Assembly (NCBI RefSeq): GCF_001984055.1
Contig: NZ_LYVO01000008.1
Location: 1-64,000, forward strand
DNA length: 64,000 nucleotides
Origin: Variovorax sp. KK3
GTDB lineage: Bacteria > Pseudomonadota > Gammaproteobacteria > Burkholderiales > Burkholderiaceae_C
Reading direction: 5' to 3'
The number at the start of each line of letters is the position of its first letter. Positions within the stretch are counted from its first letter, which is position 1. Position numbers and translations under genes: made by a program. Below, piece after piece: positions 62,491 through 64,000 of this stretch. Under the pieces are notes generated by a model. It ran no database searches. It was not told the origin of the DNA and worked only from the letters and a program-made list of their open reading frames with translations.

Positions 62491-64000
62491 ATGAATACGA
62501 CACAACCGCCCCAGAGCGGCGAGGAAGAGAAGGAAGAACCCGTGCTCAAGTCGACCGGCGTGCCTGGCCTGGACGACGTGCTCGGCGGCGGCCTGTCAGC
62601 CGATCGGCTCTACCTGCTCGAAGGCCAGCCTGGTGCCGGCAAGACCACGATCGCCATCCAGTTCCTGCTGGAGGGCGCGGCGCGCGGCGAGCCGGTGCTG
62701 TACGTGACCTTGTCCGAAACCAAGGTCGAACTGCTCGACGTGGCGCGCTCCCATGGGTGGAAGATGGACGGCATCGACGTGCGCGAGATGCTGCCGACGT
62801 CCACCGCGCTCGAGCCCGACGAGCAGTACACGATGTTCCACCCCTCCGAAGTGGAACTCGGCGAGACCACGGTCAGGCTTCTGGCCGACGTCGACGCCAT
62901 CAAGCCCGCCCGCGTGGTGTTCGATTCACTGTCGGAACTGCGCCTGCTGGCCGGCAGCTCGCTGCGTTACCGGCGTCAGATCCTGGCGCTCAAGCAGTTC
63001 TTCGCCGGGCGGCATTGCACCGTGCTGCTGCTCGACGACCTGACCGCGGCGGGCCAGGACCTGCAGGTGCAGAGCATCGCGCATGCGGTCATTCGCCTGG
63101 AACAGATCAACCCCGACTACGGCAACTCGCGGCGCCGGATGGTCGTGACCAAGTACCGCGGCCGCGAATTCCGCGCCGGCTATCACGATTACAAGATCGT
63201 GCGTGGCGGCCTGGCCGTGTTCCCGCGGCTGGTGGCGGCCGAGCATCGGCCGCCGTTGACGCAGACCCGCATTCCCAGTGGCCTGACGGCGCTCGACGAG
63301 CTGTTGGGCGGCGGCATCGAAAAGGGCACCAGCACGCTCTTCGTGGGCGCACCGGGCACTGGCAAATCGACTGTGGCTGCGCAGTTCGCGCTGGCGGCCG
63401 CCAAGCGCGGCGAGTGCTCGGCGCTCTTCATCTTCGACGAGAGCGTCAGCACGCTGCGCACGCGCTGCGCCGGCCTGGGCATGGACCTGGGGCCTTACAT
63501 CGATTCGGGCCTCATCCGGCCGCGGCAGGTGGATCCGGCCGAGCTGTCGCCCGGCGAACTGGTGCACGAGATCCGAGAGGCGGTGTCGGTGCACAACGCC
63601 GCCGTGGTGGTGATCGACAGCCTCAACGGCTACCTGAATGCCATGCCCGACGAGCGCTTCCTGATCGTCCAGCTGCATGAACTGCTCACCTACCTCGGAC
63701 AGGCGGGCGTGGCGACGATGATGGTCGGCGCGCACCACGGTCTGATCGGCTCGCAGATGCAGGCGCCGGTCGATGCCAGCTACCTCGCGGACTCCGTGGT
63801 GCTGCTGCGCTACTACGAGTACGACGGCGAGGTGCGGCAGGCGATCTCGGTCGTCAAGAAGCGCGGCGGTGCGCACGAGCGGACGATTCGCAGTTTCCAC
63901 ATGGGCAGCTACGGCATCCAGGTCGGGCCCCCGCTGCGCAACTTTCGCGGCGTTCTCACCGGCGTGCCGATTCCCGTCGGGCCGGTCACTGGCATGGATG
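62491..64000 (+). CDS. KaiC/RadA-superfamily double-ATPase protein (3' end beyond window)
   Basis: At least 503 residues of a KaiC-like protein with two tandem RecA-type ATPase domains. Walker A motifs are GQPGAGKT (residues 45-52) and GAPGTGKS (286-293). Walker B-like strands are ARVVFDS and AVVVIDS. The second domain closes with LLRYYEYDGEV...VVKKRGGAHERTIRSF, as in KaiC CII. GGAG lies just before the ATG. It is divergent from the PAP2/hybrid-kinase cluster. Non-cyanobacterial KaiC homologues near hybrid kinases are thought to take part in signalling or stress responses, not in a proven clock. Confidence 0.9.
   Translation, partial: MNTTQPPQSGEEEKEEPVLKSTGVPGLDDVLGGGLSADRLYLLEGQPGAGKTTIAIQFLLEGAARGEPVLYVTLSETKVELLDVARSHGWKMDGIDVREMLPTSTALEPDEQYTMFHPSEVELGETTVRLLADVDAIKPARVVFDSLSELRLLAGSSLRYRRQILALKQFFAGRHCTVLLLDDLTAAGQDLQVQSIAHAVIRLEQINPDYGNSRRRMVVTKYRGREFRAGYHDYKIVRGGLAVFPRLVAAEHRPPLTQTRIPSGLTALDELLGGGIEKGTSTLFVGAPGTGKSTVAAQFALAAAKRGECSALFIFDESVSTLRTRCAGLGMDLGPYIDSGLIRPRQVDPAELSPGELVHEIREAVSVHNAAVVVIDSLNGYLNAMPDERFLIVQLHELLTYLGQAGVATMMVGAHHGLIGSQMQAPVDASYLADSVVLLRYYEYDGEVRQAISVVKKRGGAHERTIRSFHMGSYGIQVGPPLRNFRGVLTGVPIPVGPVTGMD

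Overview
The window is a dense, high-G+C stretch of bacterial chromosome, about 91% coding. Its content points to a betaproteobacterium of the order Burkholderiales, most likely a Comamonadaceae such as Variovorax. The clues are three periplasmic Bug/TctC-type solute receptors each paired with a LysR regulator, collagen-like Gly-rich lipoproteins, an HAAT (Liv) ABC system tied to an acyl-CoA ligase, and many short operons of catabolic enzymes. The taxon is an inference from gene content, not from a marker gene. I saw no rRNA, tRNA, CRISPR array, insertion sequence or phage gene.

0-9 kb: two solute-uptake and catabolic units. LysR/cupin/Bug is followed by a LysR gene divergent from a Bug - MmgE/PrpD - isopropylmalate-dehydrogenase-like - MDR oxidoreductase - solute-binding lipoprotein run. 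9.4-18.3 kb: two paralogous copies of a two-gene cassette, each a Gly-rich lipoprotein followed by a POTRA/beta-barrel TpsB-type outer-membrane protein. Between them lie a DMT exporter, a transthyretin-like HIU hydrolase and small proteins. 18.4-22 kb: an alpha/beta hydrolase, a glycosyltransferase, a crystallin-like lipoprotein and a membrane protein.

22.1-29.9 kb: a complete liv-type ABC operon with an internal tetR gene, a receptor, an acyl-CoA synthetase and a nitronate monooxygenase. A perfect 19-bp palindrome in front of it is the probable TetR operator. 29.9-31.2 kb: a GST and an LprI-like protein. 31.3-37.9 kb: a histidine kinase and a sigma-54 activator followed by a textbook upstream palindrome, IHF site and -24/-12 promoter in front of two uncharacterised proteins. 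Both are built from the same duplicated beta-rich module, and an MFS permease and a dienelactone hydrolase follow. 38-41.6 kb: small enzymes, unknowns and two gene remnants around an ICMT-like methyltransferase. 41.6-44.1 kb: a large DUF6351 lipoprotein.

44.4-46.8 kb: an AT-richer patch of small genes, including an Imm50-like immunity protein and a bacterial PH-domain protein. 46.8-49.8 kb: a third Bug/LysR unit with an amidohydrolase. 49.8-55.1 kb: a methyltransferase, a DUF72 protein, and a three-gene operon of acyltransferase, unknown protein and PhoD-like phosphodiesterase. 55.2-64 kb: a signalling block on the minus strand (PAP2 phosphatase, three-receiver hybrid kinase, CheR, CheB, receiver-kinase) divergent from a KaiC-family ATPase that runs off the right edge.

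The strongest candidates for undescribed biology are the duplicated lipoprotein/TpsB cassettes and the sigma-54-controlled pair of duplicated-module proteins.
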